Assembly (NCBI GenBank): GCA_031310005.1
Contig: CM062387.1
Location: forward strand, 1,984,001-2,048,000
Source: Dactylellina haptotyla
Lineage: Eukaryota > Ascomycota > Orbiliomycetes > Orbiliales > Orbiliaceae
Direction: 5' to 3'
Length of the DNA stretch: 64,000 bases
Shown here: positions 11,235-21,497 of the stretch, piece by piece
Layout of the letters: each line of letters opens with the position of its first letter
Numbering within the stretch: position 1 is the first letter of the stretch
Program-made: the position numbers and the translations under genes
Notes under the pieces: model-generated
What the model was told of the DNA's origin: nothing
Seen by the model: the letters and a program-made list of their open reading frames with translations, nothing else
Databases searched by the model: none

Positions 11235-11801
11235 TCATTCGTGGCTCTGTTTTACTATCGACAGATGGTTATCTCTCCGCTCTGGTGAAGCAGCAATAAC
11301 TTGTTTTCGTCGAAGAGCTTCTAGAAAGCAGTGCCAACTTCGACTTATCCAACTTGGGAGATATATTCCGTCAAGGATATCCTCTTCGTACAACAGGGGT
11401 GTAGAAGGCACTGTCCAACCTATACCCATAAAGCAGCTCTCTCGGAAGCCAGGTGGGCGATCTGGTTTCTTGTAAACCGGTCTCCAGGTTTCGCCTTCTC
11501 GAGTAATTTGTAGTGCAATCTCTTTGCTGAGAGCCGACAAATAGATTAGGCGATGACAAGATGCTCCTGTGTGTATACGAGTTTTACGACAATATAAAGC
11601 GACAGGTTCTCCGAGCAATAAGGGGGAACTGGATAGTCGGTCTGGCGGCTCATTGTGGTCAAAGTAGAGAGAAGCTATTGATTTCTCGTCCGTTCCCCAT
11701 TCGCGATAGCATGGCGTCGACATTCGCTCTCCTTTGCAATTAATGATACACCTTGTACCACGTTGGTTGACGATGATAGGATCCAGGATTCGCATGCGCA
11801 T
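11235..11801 (-). CDS. Hypothetical protein, 188 aa
   Basis: A single open frame starts at an ATG in a good fungal context (CCAAAATGCG). The protein is mixed, mildly basic, with Cys and Trp scattered through it and no signal peptide or membrane segment. I recognise no domain. Composition is protein-like throughout, with few low-complexity runs, which is the main argument that it is real. It may be a fast-evolving orphan or the end of a longer spliced gene that includes the exons at 11854-12138. Confidence 0.4.
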   Translation of the reverse strand: MRMRILDPIIVNQRGTRCIINCKGERMSTPCYREWGTDEKSIASLYFDHNEPPDRLSSSPLLLGEPVALYCRKTRIHTGASCHRLIYLSALSKEIALQITREGETWRPVYKKPDRPPGFRESCFMGIGWTVPSTPLLYEEDILDGIYLPSWISRSWHCFLEALRRKQVIAASPERRDNHLSIVKQSHE

Positions 11802-11853
11802 TTTGGTTTCGTTAGACTATCTCATCGATTATCTGGAGACGCTATATATATAT

Positions 11854-12138
11854 TTATGCGTTTAAAAAGGTTATTCTAGAGAGTATACAGGAATACCGTC
11901 TCGAAGCAAACCAAACAACGCAGAGAATATATTCGAATATAGTACCGTTAATTGTAGTTATAGCTGGTCTCGCGGGGGTTACTGCCGTCGGGTTGGAGGA
12001 AATTCGTACTACTGTGTTCTTTATCATGAAGAGAGACAATCGATTGCAATCAAATGCACAAAAATGCACGAGAAAGTTACCCTGCTGTGCTGCTCTGATC
12101 AATCGAGTGATCGCGTTGATCTTCTGTACATCAGGCAT
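11854..12138 (-). CDS. Possible small gene or 5' exons, uncertain
   Basis: An exon starting MPDVQKIN (19 codons plus one base) ends in a GTAACT donor. A 69-base intron ending AACACAG restores a frame that runs to a stop at 11854. The first-exon layout (19 codons, phase 1 donor) matches that of the gene at 6689-7596. The downstream frame contains a hydrophobic stretch (YILCVVWF). It could be a separate small protein or the 5' part of the 188-aa frame downstream. No family recognised. Confidence 0.25.
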   Translation of the reverse strand: MPDVQKINAITRLIRAAQQGNFLVHFCAFDCNRLSLFMIKNTVVRISSNPTAVTPARPAITTINGTIFEYILCVVWFASRRYSCILSRITFLNA

Positions 12139-13394
12139 CGTTTTAAATACAACACCAAACTTGTGTTGCGTCTTGAAATCAGCCTATCATAATATATTGG
12201 CCTATCAGCTTTTAGGCGCAAAGAGTTTGGTTTACAAGGCAAAAATCAGCTGCAAGTAGAATTTTGAACCTCTTTCTTTGCGGCTCTTAGTCTCCTAGAT
12301 GAATTGAACATGTTTGAGGAAAAATGCGGATTTCAGGGACACAGTCGGAGCCACAGTACTCATATGGTTGGAATCTAGATATCTATTTCAGGAAATCTGC
12401 AATATACCAGAATGAAGTTCATAGGCCGCGGAGAGCCAAGTAAGTCACTTTAGCTGGTTAACTGATTATTTAACGAAAATTCTCGTGGGTTCACTGTTAA
12501 GGTCTTTCTAGTTTCTGAAGACCCCTCCCATGCTTACCAACGCTGATCACTGAATACACTGAGAAGTTTTGAAGAATTTATTTTGTAACGCTTGAAGGAA
12601 TATTTGGTGCTGAAGTTTTACGTAACTTCTGACACGAAATTTGCATTTCGGGGCTCGATTCCCCTGCAGATGTAATTTCCAAGCTTTATCTAACTTTTCG
12701 TTCCTTTTTCCATATATATGATTATTGGTTAAACGTCTGGCTTCATCTTGAAAGGATAAAAGTCAATGCAACCTCGTTGTAGAATGGTCCCCGTTGCCGG
12801 CCCAAGTCAAAGCTTGGTAACGAGATCGGGCTGTATTCGGGAGGGACGTCCCAAAAGGAAGCGGGACAGGTTTGGGGCGCTTTCTGCCCATCGAAATTCG
12901 GACACTTCAAGTCGTTCCCATAGGCTGATATAGCGCCAAGCCGCCTATTACGAGCTCGCGGAAATCCAACGGTCGTCTATATTGATTCGGAACATAACAC
13001 AGGTATTATGTGTTTACAAGCCTGCAGGTGGTTCTGAAAATCTGATTCGATGCGATACAAAGGCTCCGACAAGGGTACTCGCCGAAGTTGATTTCAAATT
13101 GTTAGTAGGCGGTTTCTACGTTTACAGCTATTGCATGGTTAATCTGGATATTTAGACCGACGCCTGAGCGAGAATGTAAGTTATAAATATGTCAAAGTCC
13201 TAACCATTATATTGTAATTCATCATAATCAAAATTACTTCGTTTCTCTTTCTTCAGCTGGTCTAAGAATTTCTTTGCTCGTCATTCTCGTTTATTTATTT
13301 TCATTTCTTCCTTTCTTTTGAAGTACTAGCAGGTCTAGCTACTTCGTTACCGCAGAATCGTGATTCTTCAATCCTTGGATTAAGGGTTTGCAAG
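12139..13394. other. Intergenic region with secreted-protein promoter
   Basis: No gene supported. A tRNA-like T arm (GGGGCTCGATTCCCC, near 12650) lacks a matching acceptor stem and I do not call a tRNA. The last 200 bases are T- and C-rich with a TATA-like box, and serve the secreted-protein gene starting at 13395. Confidence 0.45.
13182..13188 (+). promoter_or_regulatory. TATA-like box upstream of the 825-aa secreted protein
   Basis: TATAAAT, about 205 bases before the ATG at 13395, followed by a pyrimidine-rich tract with CTTTCTTC-type runs. A long 5' leader would be implied. Confidence 0.4.
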
Positions 13395-15937
13395 ATGTGG
13401 TCAAAGCCACTTTTCTCTGTCCTCATCATTTATGGGCTTCTAGGGCTCCAAGCTTCAGCTACCCCCGTGGCAAGCCCTGCTCCTCCAGCAACATCCTCCA
13501 AGGCAGCTGGATCTGACTTGAAAGTCCCCGGCGGAAGCCCAAAAGTCAAACCTGAAGTCAAAGCTCTCGCCAAAAAGTTGGAACCGGGGCAGTGGAAGGT
13601 CCCCAAGAATCATAAAGAGTTATCTGCACTCTCCGAAGACCAGATGAAGAAATTTGGTATCTCGTCTTCTGTCAGCAAAAGAGATGACCTCTCCCGATTG
13701 GAGCCCAAGAGTGAATTGGACATTTGGTTTGCATCTACTTCTCAACAAAGTAAGTCCTATAATGGATGGCTATGATCGCACAATACGAATACTAATACGA
13801 TTCATGACTATTAGATAATAAGCGGGCTGCAGATGCCGAAGGACAACCTAATCAATATCTTGCTCAAATGAAGCTTAATCCTTCCGCAGAAGACTCCAAA
13901 GCCCAGCCTATTATTCGCTACGAAGACTTCAAAGACCACCTCTCCGGCCGTCCAGTGATTGAGAAATACAGGATCAAACTTAAATTCAGCGATAAGAACC
14001 CTAATGCTATCAAAAAGGCCCAGGAGGCCTGGAAATTGGATAAAAATGACAAAAAGGATTACTTCTACTTTGTCATTGATGCCCCAGCACCTGAGCAATC
14101 AGATGTAATGAGAGTTTCGCTCTTCCAAGTCCAGGAGGTTACCATTAATGGTGGGGAAGCAACACTAGAGTCATATCCCATGGCATGGGATGTTTTGGGC
14201 GAAATTGATACGAAAATATATGGTCTAAAGCCTAAGGGAAAGTCGCCTAGAGCGCTTGAGAAAAGATTCGACTTCAATCCGGTTATCGAAATCCCGGTCG
14301 GGACCAAAGGCAACCACTCCTTTGAGCTACAAGTTTACCCTATCTCACCCTTCAAGGAAGGTGACGAAGCTGGAAAGCCGGGCCCGGGCCGCAAAGGCAT
14401 TAAGGGAGCCGTAGATAAAATAAAGGGCCTAGGGATCGAGCCAAAGATATCTATTGGTTGTAAAGAATGCTATACAGAAGGCCATCTCGAACTTGCAGCT
14501 CACTTCAAGACCAGCTGGTGGCACGTCCAAGAAGCATCTGTTACCCTTGTAGCCAAAGGCGTGAAGGGAGTTCTTGATATCCAGGCTACTGCAGAGTTCG
14601 AAAAGGGATGGGACAAGACCGCCAAAATTACAAAGCAGGACTGGCGCGCGATTTTGGCCCATGCTCCGCTTACACCACTTACAATCTTCGGAATTCTCAA
14701 TCTTGGTCCTACAGTTACCCTATCTGCAGCAGCAACTCTTGACGTGAAAGGAACTGTCAAGGCTGGGGCTAGGATTGAAGCAACCCTCGATAGCGTTTTT
14801 AAGATAGACTTGGCCAGCCCTCACTCCTTTGATCCGTCCACTATCCACGGCCCAGCAGTCAGCTTTAAGCCTTACATTAGCGAGGTTAGCGTTGAAGTTA
14901 CCCCAGGGATTGCCTTAGTTACAAGTCTTGATCTCTCCCTTGATATCCTCGGTAACGGCGTTGGAAGCTCTATGGAAGTCTGGCTGCCAAAATTCGAGGC
15001 TGAGATCAAGGCAGGATATAATGCCGAAGGGTTTTGCAAAGAGGAAGATAAAGAAGAGACAGCAGGCGCTAAAGATGGTAATAAGAAAGCTCCCAAAGAG
15101 AAGAGAGCTGATGCAAAGGGTAACCAGAAGCCTATTACCAATAAGAAAGAAGAAAATACCAAGGATGTCGGTATTTCGTTAACTCCCAAGCTTGGATTCC
15201 AGGTCAAGTTCATTGCACTTCAAGGCGAAGGTGCACTTCGAAGCATCATTCCACAATTTGGTAAATTCGAACCAGACTTCTTGAAGCACATGTGGGATAT
15301 CCACACTTGGTGTGCGTCCACTTCCGTTTTTGACAAACTTATCTCGCATCAAATGGAGAGCCCCTCCAAAAAAGGCGTTCAACCGAAAGACGGACACAAC
15401 ACCAACAAGCAAGACGAGCTCTATTATTCCGAATACAAAGGTCTCTCGTTGGGTATGGACGTGCCCGAGGTAGCTTTTAAGTGGAAGGAAGTTGAAGTTG
15501 TCAAGAATGTCACTACTGAAATTATCATCAAGGGTAAGAAGGAACTACAGACGAAACAGCAGAATACGAAGGAAAAGAAGCAATTTTGGTATTTGAAATC
15601 ATACAAACCAGAATGGGAGCCCGCTCGACCTGGTCGCGTTACTGGCGTCAAAGAAGAACCTATGGAGACCTTCCGAGGACGATTGGGCGGATGCAAGCTT
15701 ACAACCTTTGACGAAAAGAAAAACAAAATGGTGACTTTTATCGGCTGCATGAGTACTGACCCATATATCAGAAGTGTTACAAAGTGCGCAATGACCGAGG
15801 TAGACTTAGGACAAGAGGATCCCCTGGTTCTGGCGATGATAGGATGTCAAGATTATAAAGTCTACGAGAAAAAAGATTGGATAGATTTTCCTAAGAGCAA
15901 GTCGGATTGGTCTTCATTGCCAGCTTGGGAGCCATAA
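13395..15937 (+). CDS. Large secreted fungal protein (DUF7029/DUF7223-like), 825 aa
   Basis: Two exons, 13395-13749 and 13815-15937, join in phase through a GTAAGT...TTAG intron. The N-terminus is a good signal peptide (hydrophobic core VLIIYGLLGL, cleavage near ASA-TP), followed by an Ala/Pro/Ser linker and dibasic KR sites suited to Kex2 processing. An N-terminal domain (about residues 140-260) carries a pattern I.LKF....A...A..W.....YFY.V.D that also occurs in the protein at 31617-32452. A second, beta-rich domain follows, with a GCKECYTEGHLEL motif and long alternating hydrophobic strands, then a Lys-rich linker and a C-terminal Cys-containing region. From memory this matches secreted ascomycete proteins annotated only by DUF7029 and DUF7223; I could not verify that. 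No catalytic residues can be named. Confidence 0.82.
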
Positions 15938-16556
15938 TGCGAACACCCTCCCCTGAGTAGATAACAACATGCGTAGCACCCAACTCTTTCAGGCATCAAG
16001 TCAAGTCACACATGCATCACCTTTGTATCTAGTCGATGTCTCATAGATTGTAGTTACCCAATTCTCAGATACTATACTCCTAGCTTTTTATCACATAGTA
16101 CTCCAATAACCCTTAAATATGACAAATAACTCCTCCCATTTTATTATTGGATGCTCGAAAGAGGTGATCAGTCGAAACACACTTTAGAATTGTCGGAGCA
16201 TTGCTTGTGTGCTTTCTCCAATTATTTAATTAACAAAGGTATATATATGAATAACGTAAAATCACAAACTCCCAAATAATAAAATGTAGCTCGCACCCTA
16301 AAAATGCATTGCAGAACCATGAGCACCAGTGCAGTAACCAGTCGAACGCCGAACCCAATCGCAACCAACGCAAAAAAATCAAACCATGACGAAGTGACCA
16401 AATGAGTAAAAAGTAGAAAAATTCGCGCAGATGAATCGCAAGAAAACAAATTCCCAGACCCGTGACGATATAAATCATATGCTTATGCAAAACCCTCCTC
16501 TTTTATCCTTTTTTTCTGTTGATTTTTTTTTTTTGGTTGGTTTATCGTTTCTTGTT
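15938..16556. other. Convergent intergenic spacer
   Basis: Between the stop of the plus-strand secreted protein and the end of the minus-strand 352-aa gene. Two overlapping minus-strand frames rich in hydrophobic residues (16222-16490) are probably chance products of AT-rich DNA. A 12-base T run lies near 16523. Confidence 0.4.
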
Positions 16557-17785
16557 TCAGGACAAGGGTAATTGGCGAATGTTAAATTTTGTGATCAGTA
16601 TTAAAGCGGTAGACACGTCTGGAGGCGTATCATGAAGCTCCGGCCAGGTCTGTCTGAGAAGAACTGAACTTATGATAGCAATCCCATTCACGAGGCGGTT
16701 CCATCTAAACTTTGACTACAGTTTATAGTTAGTGCCAATAATCCAAGTCATACTTCTAAGGGTAGCCAGGGTTAAACATACGTAGACAAACACAGGCTTT
16801 GAGAGATCAGTAGAGATGTCTTGGACGTTCTTTATGACATTATCCAAGTAAACACCCCAGTGCTCACTGATCAGCGGGTACACTCTCTTCAGGAACTTAT
16901 AGAGCAGATCAATAGCGTTCCGAATTTCCGTGAGTTGAGATGGGATAACGTCCGGTGTTGTTCTTAGTTGTCTTCTGGTAGTCCTGAGCCTTGACCCACG
17001 GGATGTTCCCTCATTTCGTGATTCATATTCAGGAGAGACCCGGCGCTGCCGTGGTCCGCGAGGAGAACTAGGGGGGGTCGGCAAATATGGACTTGGTGCA
17101 TTCTTCTTTCCCCGACCGAACATATCATTAAAAAGATACTTTTCGCAGCTCGACTGCCGAGCCTCTGGGGCCGAAGTTGATGCTTCAGCTGAGAGATCCG
17201 AGGCGTTATTGTCCCTTAGTTCTGGTTGAAAGGTGTTGGATTCGCCTGCAGCGTCTTCTTCAAGTGAAATAGATGGTATTTCCGATGTTGATACTGACAC
17301 ACTACGGAATGAGTTTGGAGATGTTGGTGCAGTTGCGAACCCGGATCTAGACGCGGGCCGCGAGATTGGGGACAAAGGCGACCCTGTAGGACTCTGTGAT
17401 CTCACATTTCCTAATATGTATTACATTAGTTGTTTTGTTGTTTTTCATTTCGGGTTTCGCTTTGAGCCGCCAAAATATTCCAAGGAATTTTTTTAAAAAA
17501 AGGTTCGTACTTACCGTACTCCGCTCTGAGAGACTCGTATTTCGACACGTTTCTACTGACTGTTCCCCTCAGATGATCTTGAGCAATAGAACTACTGGGA
17601 AGTCTATCATGTCTGAATCGTTCGTTTAACTGAATAGGGGAACCTAATCTTCTTTCAGAGTCGACGATGTGGCCTGGCTCTGGAGATGGGCTTCGCGATG
17701 AGCTGTAGGCAGAGTACCTTTGCGTAGAGCTTGTGGACAGCTCAACCCGAATTTCGGGTCGACCAGTAGCGTGCTCTTGCAACAT
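16557..17785 (-). CDS. Hypothetical Ser-rich protein, three exons, 352 aa
   Basis: Exons 17515-17785, 16782-17410 and 16557-16715 join in phase. The last intron (66 bases) has a textbook GTATGT donor, a CACTAAC branch site and a CTGTAG acceptor. Without it the frame stops early at 16716. The N-terminal two thirds are Ser/Arg/Pro-rich and probably disordered (RSPSPEPGH, SPTGSPLSP). The last 110 residues are helical and contain a hydrophobic stretch (core VNGIAIISSVLL) encoded by the third exon. No family recognised. A single C-terminal hydrophobic segment behind a disordered region resembles a tail-anchored or peripheral membrane protein, which is inference only. Confidence 0.6.
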
Positions 17786-19530
17786 AATCGAGATTTAACT
17801 TGTCTGTTTTGGGTTGGCTAGTAATAGAAATGATTGGTTTTGTTTTAACAATAGAGTTTGAATGAAAGATTGATGGAGATTCTTCTGGATTTAAAGTGCT
17901 TGAGAAACTTCGAATAGACTTGGTACGAAGTGGTTGCTTGGTCTTTATCCTTTACCCCGCTCTACTGATCACAAGCTGCGGTAAAGAATACCTGAAAATA
18001 ATACCGCTTCAAAGTTCTTTGGGAGAGCAGAATGCCTTATTATTAAGTCTGGGTGGGGGTGGTTCGTTCAAAGTTGAATTTCAGGCTCCATATCCGAGAT
18101 CGAGGATATCACATTCAACACATATTAATTATCAGGTCTCAAGAGAAAGATTCCACTCTTCCGAAAAGCAGAGCAAAGACGAGTGTCAGCCTAACTTCAT
18201 GCGTACTAAGAGGATGGGGCTGCTTTAGGTCACCCACTCCGGGCGCTTCACTTCTTCGCAGGAGCCGCAGCCCGCCGGTCGTGTTTGCACCAGGATTCGA
18301 TTCTCAACTCTTGAACAGTGAAATCAACTATTTCCGGATCCTTTGCTACGTTTCGCCAGTTGAAACCCGGAGGGAAACCTGTTGGACCCTCCTAGGAAAC
18401 GTCGTCACAGTCCGATTAGAATCTAAGGAACAGACCTTGACAGTTGTCTCGTCCTTGACAGTGGCGGCAGGGAAAACGCAGACTTCGAACCTGCGACTAC
18501 AAACCCTCCCAGCGCGAACGCGAAGGCAGAAAAACAGGCAAGAAAGCGGGCAAAGGTGGTGTGCTCGATTCTCCGGTCAAAAAATTGGTTGACCGGAATT
18601 GGCTAAAGAAAATTCTGTTACACGTCTTGATGGATGAGCCATCGCATTGATGCTCGGCTGCGGCACAGCGAGCACGCTTGACGATTGTTCGGGCGCAACC
18701 TGCGTCAACAATAGAAGCCGATGAACCATCACCTGAACAGCCCCAAATTGCCGACTGAAAATTGGGTATGTACCTTGACAAACAACGAGTGAATGTTTAC
18801 TAGGATATCGAAGTAAGGTTACACAGCTGCTCCCATCTGAAATGCGATAATCGTGTATCGCATTGAATCCTCAAGCCTACAAGAACCCTGTCTGAGTATT
18901 GCAGCAGGTATTGCAGCAGGATTAACCGAGACTAGCCGGATCCGGAGCTGTCGATGCAGCACAATTAATTGCAATTGTACAACTCCACGTTTTCGCTTCA
19001 ATGTGATAATCGCATTAGATAAACGTCCTTAAAATGTTTGAAGACCTCCCGAGTTATCCTCATAATGCCTTTGAAGCTTTGCAGAATCCTTTATTGAGCC
19101 CGGCATGCTGCGGCATAGAGGCGTCACCTAGACGGGGCCGGAAAGCTGTAAACAACACATTTTTAACCTTTTATTTGCCTCGACCAATTGTATCAATAAT
19201 ACGTGAACAGATTAACGCTAGTTCCGTATCATAAGTAGTGTGTATATTTCCGTGGGCGAGCAGCTTACAGTGTCGCTAGAAGCCACGAGCGATATCCCTC
19301 GGAACATAGAATAGAAAGGGCTGGTAAAACTCTCTATTGTGCACCTGAACCCGGTTCTAGATCTTGATCGACATCCACCTCTCCGTGGTTCCTCGGTCAT
19401 TGTGATTATCGAGAGGAATTCCACCATAATCTGTATAAAAGAGGATGACCCCAGAGCATCATAGTAATAGTTTCTATCACTCAATTGAAAATTTAAATAA
19501 TAAAAATCCCCATTTGCTACATCATCGATA
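17786..19530. other. Intergenic region with possible decayed fragments
   Basis: No intact gene supported over 1.7 kb. A minus-strand cysteine-rich frame at about 18600-18780 follows a TTTTCAG acceptor-like site but has no credible 5' exon or signal peptide. The region may hold old gene fragments. Confidence 0.35.
19434..19441 (+). promoter_or_regulatory. TATA box of the small secreted protein
   Basis: TATAAAAG lies 97 bases before the ATG at 19531, a good distance for a fungal TATA-driven, inducible gene with a short leader. Confidence 0.6.
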
Positions 19531-19905
19531 ATGAAGGTCTTCAATTTGACTCTCCTCTTCCTCGCCACCGGTGTTCTTGCACTCCCTGGTAACCCGCCAG
19601 TCCTCGAAGAGCGCGCAGTACAGCCTCATACTGCGGGCTGCCGCCGGGATAACTGCCTCCGAGCTGTGTTCGCTCGATCCACGGCGGCTTCTGCTTTCTG
19701 TGCTACATTCACGACAGCGGCTGTGACGGCCACAACGAGCTTGGGTCCCTGGCAGACCCAATGTGATGGAAGCCCGAGTCGTGTCAGCTCAGCCTGTAGC
19801 TGTGTGGTTCCAAGGGTAAGTTAACAGGGTAGCTCTTCTAATAATTGAATCATCATTTGCTAAGTGGACGTTTCTCGGATCCTACAGGCGCCGCTAGCGT
19901 CATAA
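19531..19905 (+). CDS. Small cysteine-rich secreted protein, 100 aa
   Basis: Exon 1 (19531-19815) is followed by an intron 19816-19887 (GTAAGT ... CCTACAG) and an 18-base exon ending in TAA at 19905, giving 100 aa. The signal peptide (core LTLLFLATGVLAL) is followed by six or so cysteines in a pattern CRRDNCLRAV ... FC ... TQC ... SACSC. From memory, a C..D.CLRA(V/I) start and an (R/S)SSACSC end recur in many secreted ascomycete proteins, where the module is often the N-terminal part of a larger wall or extracellular protein. Here it stands alone. The role is unknown; it would act outside the cell. The expected short leader and TATA box support a real transcript. Confidence 0.78.
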
Positions 19906-21053
19906 TAAAATTCATTCGCTATTCCAATCGGCCTTCTGAACCATCCGCCATACTAAACTCTTCACTTCTCGATTAATCGGTTCTAGATTATATTGCCTAG
20001 ATGTATTGTGACTAGGGGGTGGCGTTTCAGACTTTTTGCTGCAAGCATGAATCAGAATGATTGACGTATTATATGAGTATTAAATATCAGAAAATAAAAA
20101 AATCAGAAAATAAAAAACCTTCTTTATTATGTTAATTCGTCCAGCAAACGAAACCGTGAAATCATATTCGAATTCCAATGTATGAGCTGCTGTGAATGCC
20201 AAGAAATTAGAACGCACCCACAACCTTCTCATTGTGACGAGCAAAAAAAAAAACAAGAGTAAAGAATGATTTTGCTTTGTTGAAGATTGTTTCCCTATTC
20301 ACTTCCCAGGCCTCATCGCCCGTGTTTGTTATCAGGAACTAGCCTGCAATCCGCCTCCCTCTGAGGACCAATAAAATGAATGCGGTCATGTTGTTTGTGT
20401 AACACTTAGCGCACAACACACTCTCACCCCAGCACCCGGTGGCAGGCCTAGTTTCAGGCCCAGCGAGAACTCTTACCCCAAAAAGGATATTGAGGATAAT
20501 TGCTACAATTCCTGTTACAAGATACCTAAGATAAATTCAGCTACCCGACCACCTTCCTCCCTGCATAAATCACAGCAAGTGGGCGGAGGGAAGGCTGTGA
20601 ATTCTTCCTCCCAGGTCATACGTAGTTTATGTGCTTTTCGAGCAATTGCTAGCAAGGAAAAACTGCAACATATCGCGGTCCTGAAAACTGAGTTGTTTGC
20701 TTCCCAAAGGTCACAGGCACAGTAGATTCGGAATCCAAATATATCGAGACAATCACGTCCCGTAAACATTCTTATCCTTCAACGTAGTACAAACTCTCGG
20801 ATGGGTTCATTCATACCCGACATACAATATGAGGCTGCCAAATAGGATTCGCTACCAAAAGTTCGCAATGACAACGTATTAACCATGTATAAAGATCTTA
20901 AGATCTCCATGAGGAGCGCTCTCAACCAGATCAAGATCCTCAATCGCACTCCCTAAGCACAGCCTGACCCTGCACAATCTAAAATCTCCAGGCCAGTCAG
21001 TACTGCCACTTAACACGTCATACCCCACGTCCTTAATCGAATTATTACCCACG
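19906..21053. other. Mostly non-coding region
   Basis: AT-rich, with a near-perfect direct repeat of ATCAGAAAATAAAAAA around 20089-20117. A weak minus-strand candidate (20515-20769) lies here and is listed separately. Confidence 0.4.
20515..20769 (-). CDS. Possible small membrane protein, weak
   Basis: An ATG-started 84-codon frame with a hydrophobic middle (AICCSFSLLAIA) and a Cys-rich tail (PPPTCCDLC). Just beyond its stop another open frame contains a hydrophobic run (GIVAIILNILFG), and a GTATCT donor or a GTATGA donor further upstream could lengthen the protein in several ways. I could not choose among them. Treat it as a candidate only. Confidence 0.2.
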   Translation of the reverse strand: MFTGRDCLDIFGFRIYCACDLWEANNSVFRTAICCSFSLLAIARKAHKLRMTWEEEFTAFPPPTCCDLCREEGGRVAEFILGIL

Positions 21054-21365
21054 ATGCAGCTTCCTAAGGTCGGCGAGAGTTACTCCCAAGTACTCAACTT
21101 TAGCTACAAGTCGCTCGAAGACCCTAGTATAAGAGTCACGATGACAGATTCTCAGGCCGCTAAGGCGGCAGAAACCGATTCCTTCACCCCACCGTGGTTG
21201 CGTGGGTCTGCTGGACAGTTTGAGGGTGCGGTTGACTTGAACTGTACCCTAGCTGCGGAGCATCTGGCGTTCGCGCGGATTGTAAGTACGAGGTACTTTG
21301 TAATCATGACGTCGAACCACTATTAACATGGAAAACAGCTACTAGGACTGATAGAGAGATTTTGA
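21054..21365 (+). CDS. Hypothetical small protein, two exons, 84 aa
   Basis: Exon 1 (21054-21281) ends at a GTAAGT donor in phase 0. An acceptor GAAAACAG at 21338 leads to a nine-codon exon (LLGLIERF, stop at 21365). The product starts MQLPKVGES and has a single Cys, an acidic/Ala-rich stretch and a hydrophobic C-terminus. No family recognised. The gene ends about 130 bases from the stop of the convergent 905-aa gene. The strong donor and in-phase acceptor support splicing, but the gene is short and could be an isoform of something longer. Confidence 0.4.
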
Positions 21366-21497
21366 AGGTCGACGGTGTAATATCATAGCCAGGGATGGAA
21401 AAAATTACCGAAATTATTATTAAATGTCGCTGGAACGATGTCGCCCACAAGTACTCCAAATACAAAGGAATTCTGATAAACCTCATTACTGTTGCTT

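Noticed and set aside
12600-12690. tRNA-like T arm GGGGCTCGATTCCCC
   Set aside because: The loop starts with C instead of T, and I found no matching acceptor stem or D arm at the right distances.
16222-16490. Two hydrophobic minus-strand frames
   Set aside because: Overlapping frames in AT-rich DNA each look membrane-like by composition alone; neither has a clear start context or splicing.
18470-18545. tRNA-like core (TTCGAACC) on the minus strand
   Set aside because: T-stem closing pair is wrong and the sequences where the acceptor stem should lie do not pair.
18053-18592. 179-codon plus-strand frame
   Set aside because: Basic, irregular composition, no motif, no splice-supported extension; likely chance.
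18497-18781. Cys-rich minus-strand frame after an acceptor-like TTTTCAG
   Set aside because: No credible 5' exon or signal peptide; at most an old fragment, so not called as a gene.
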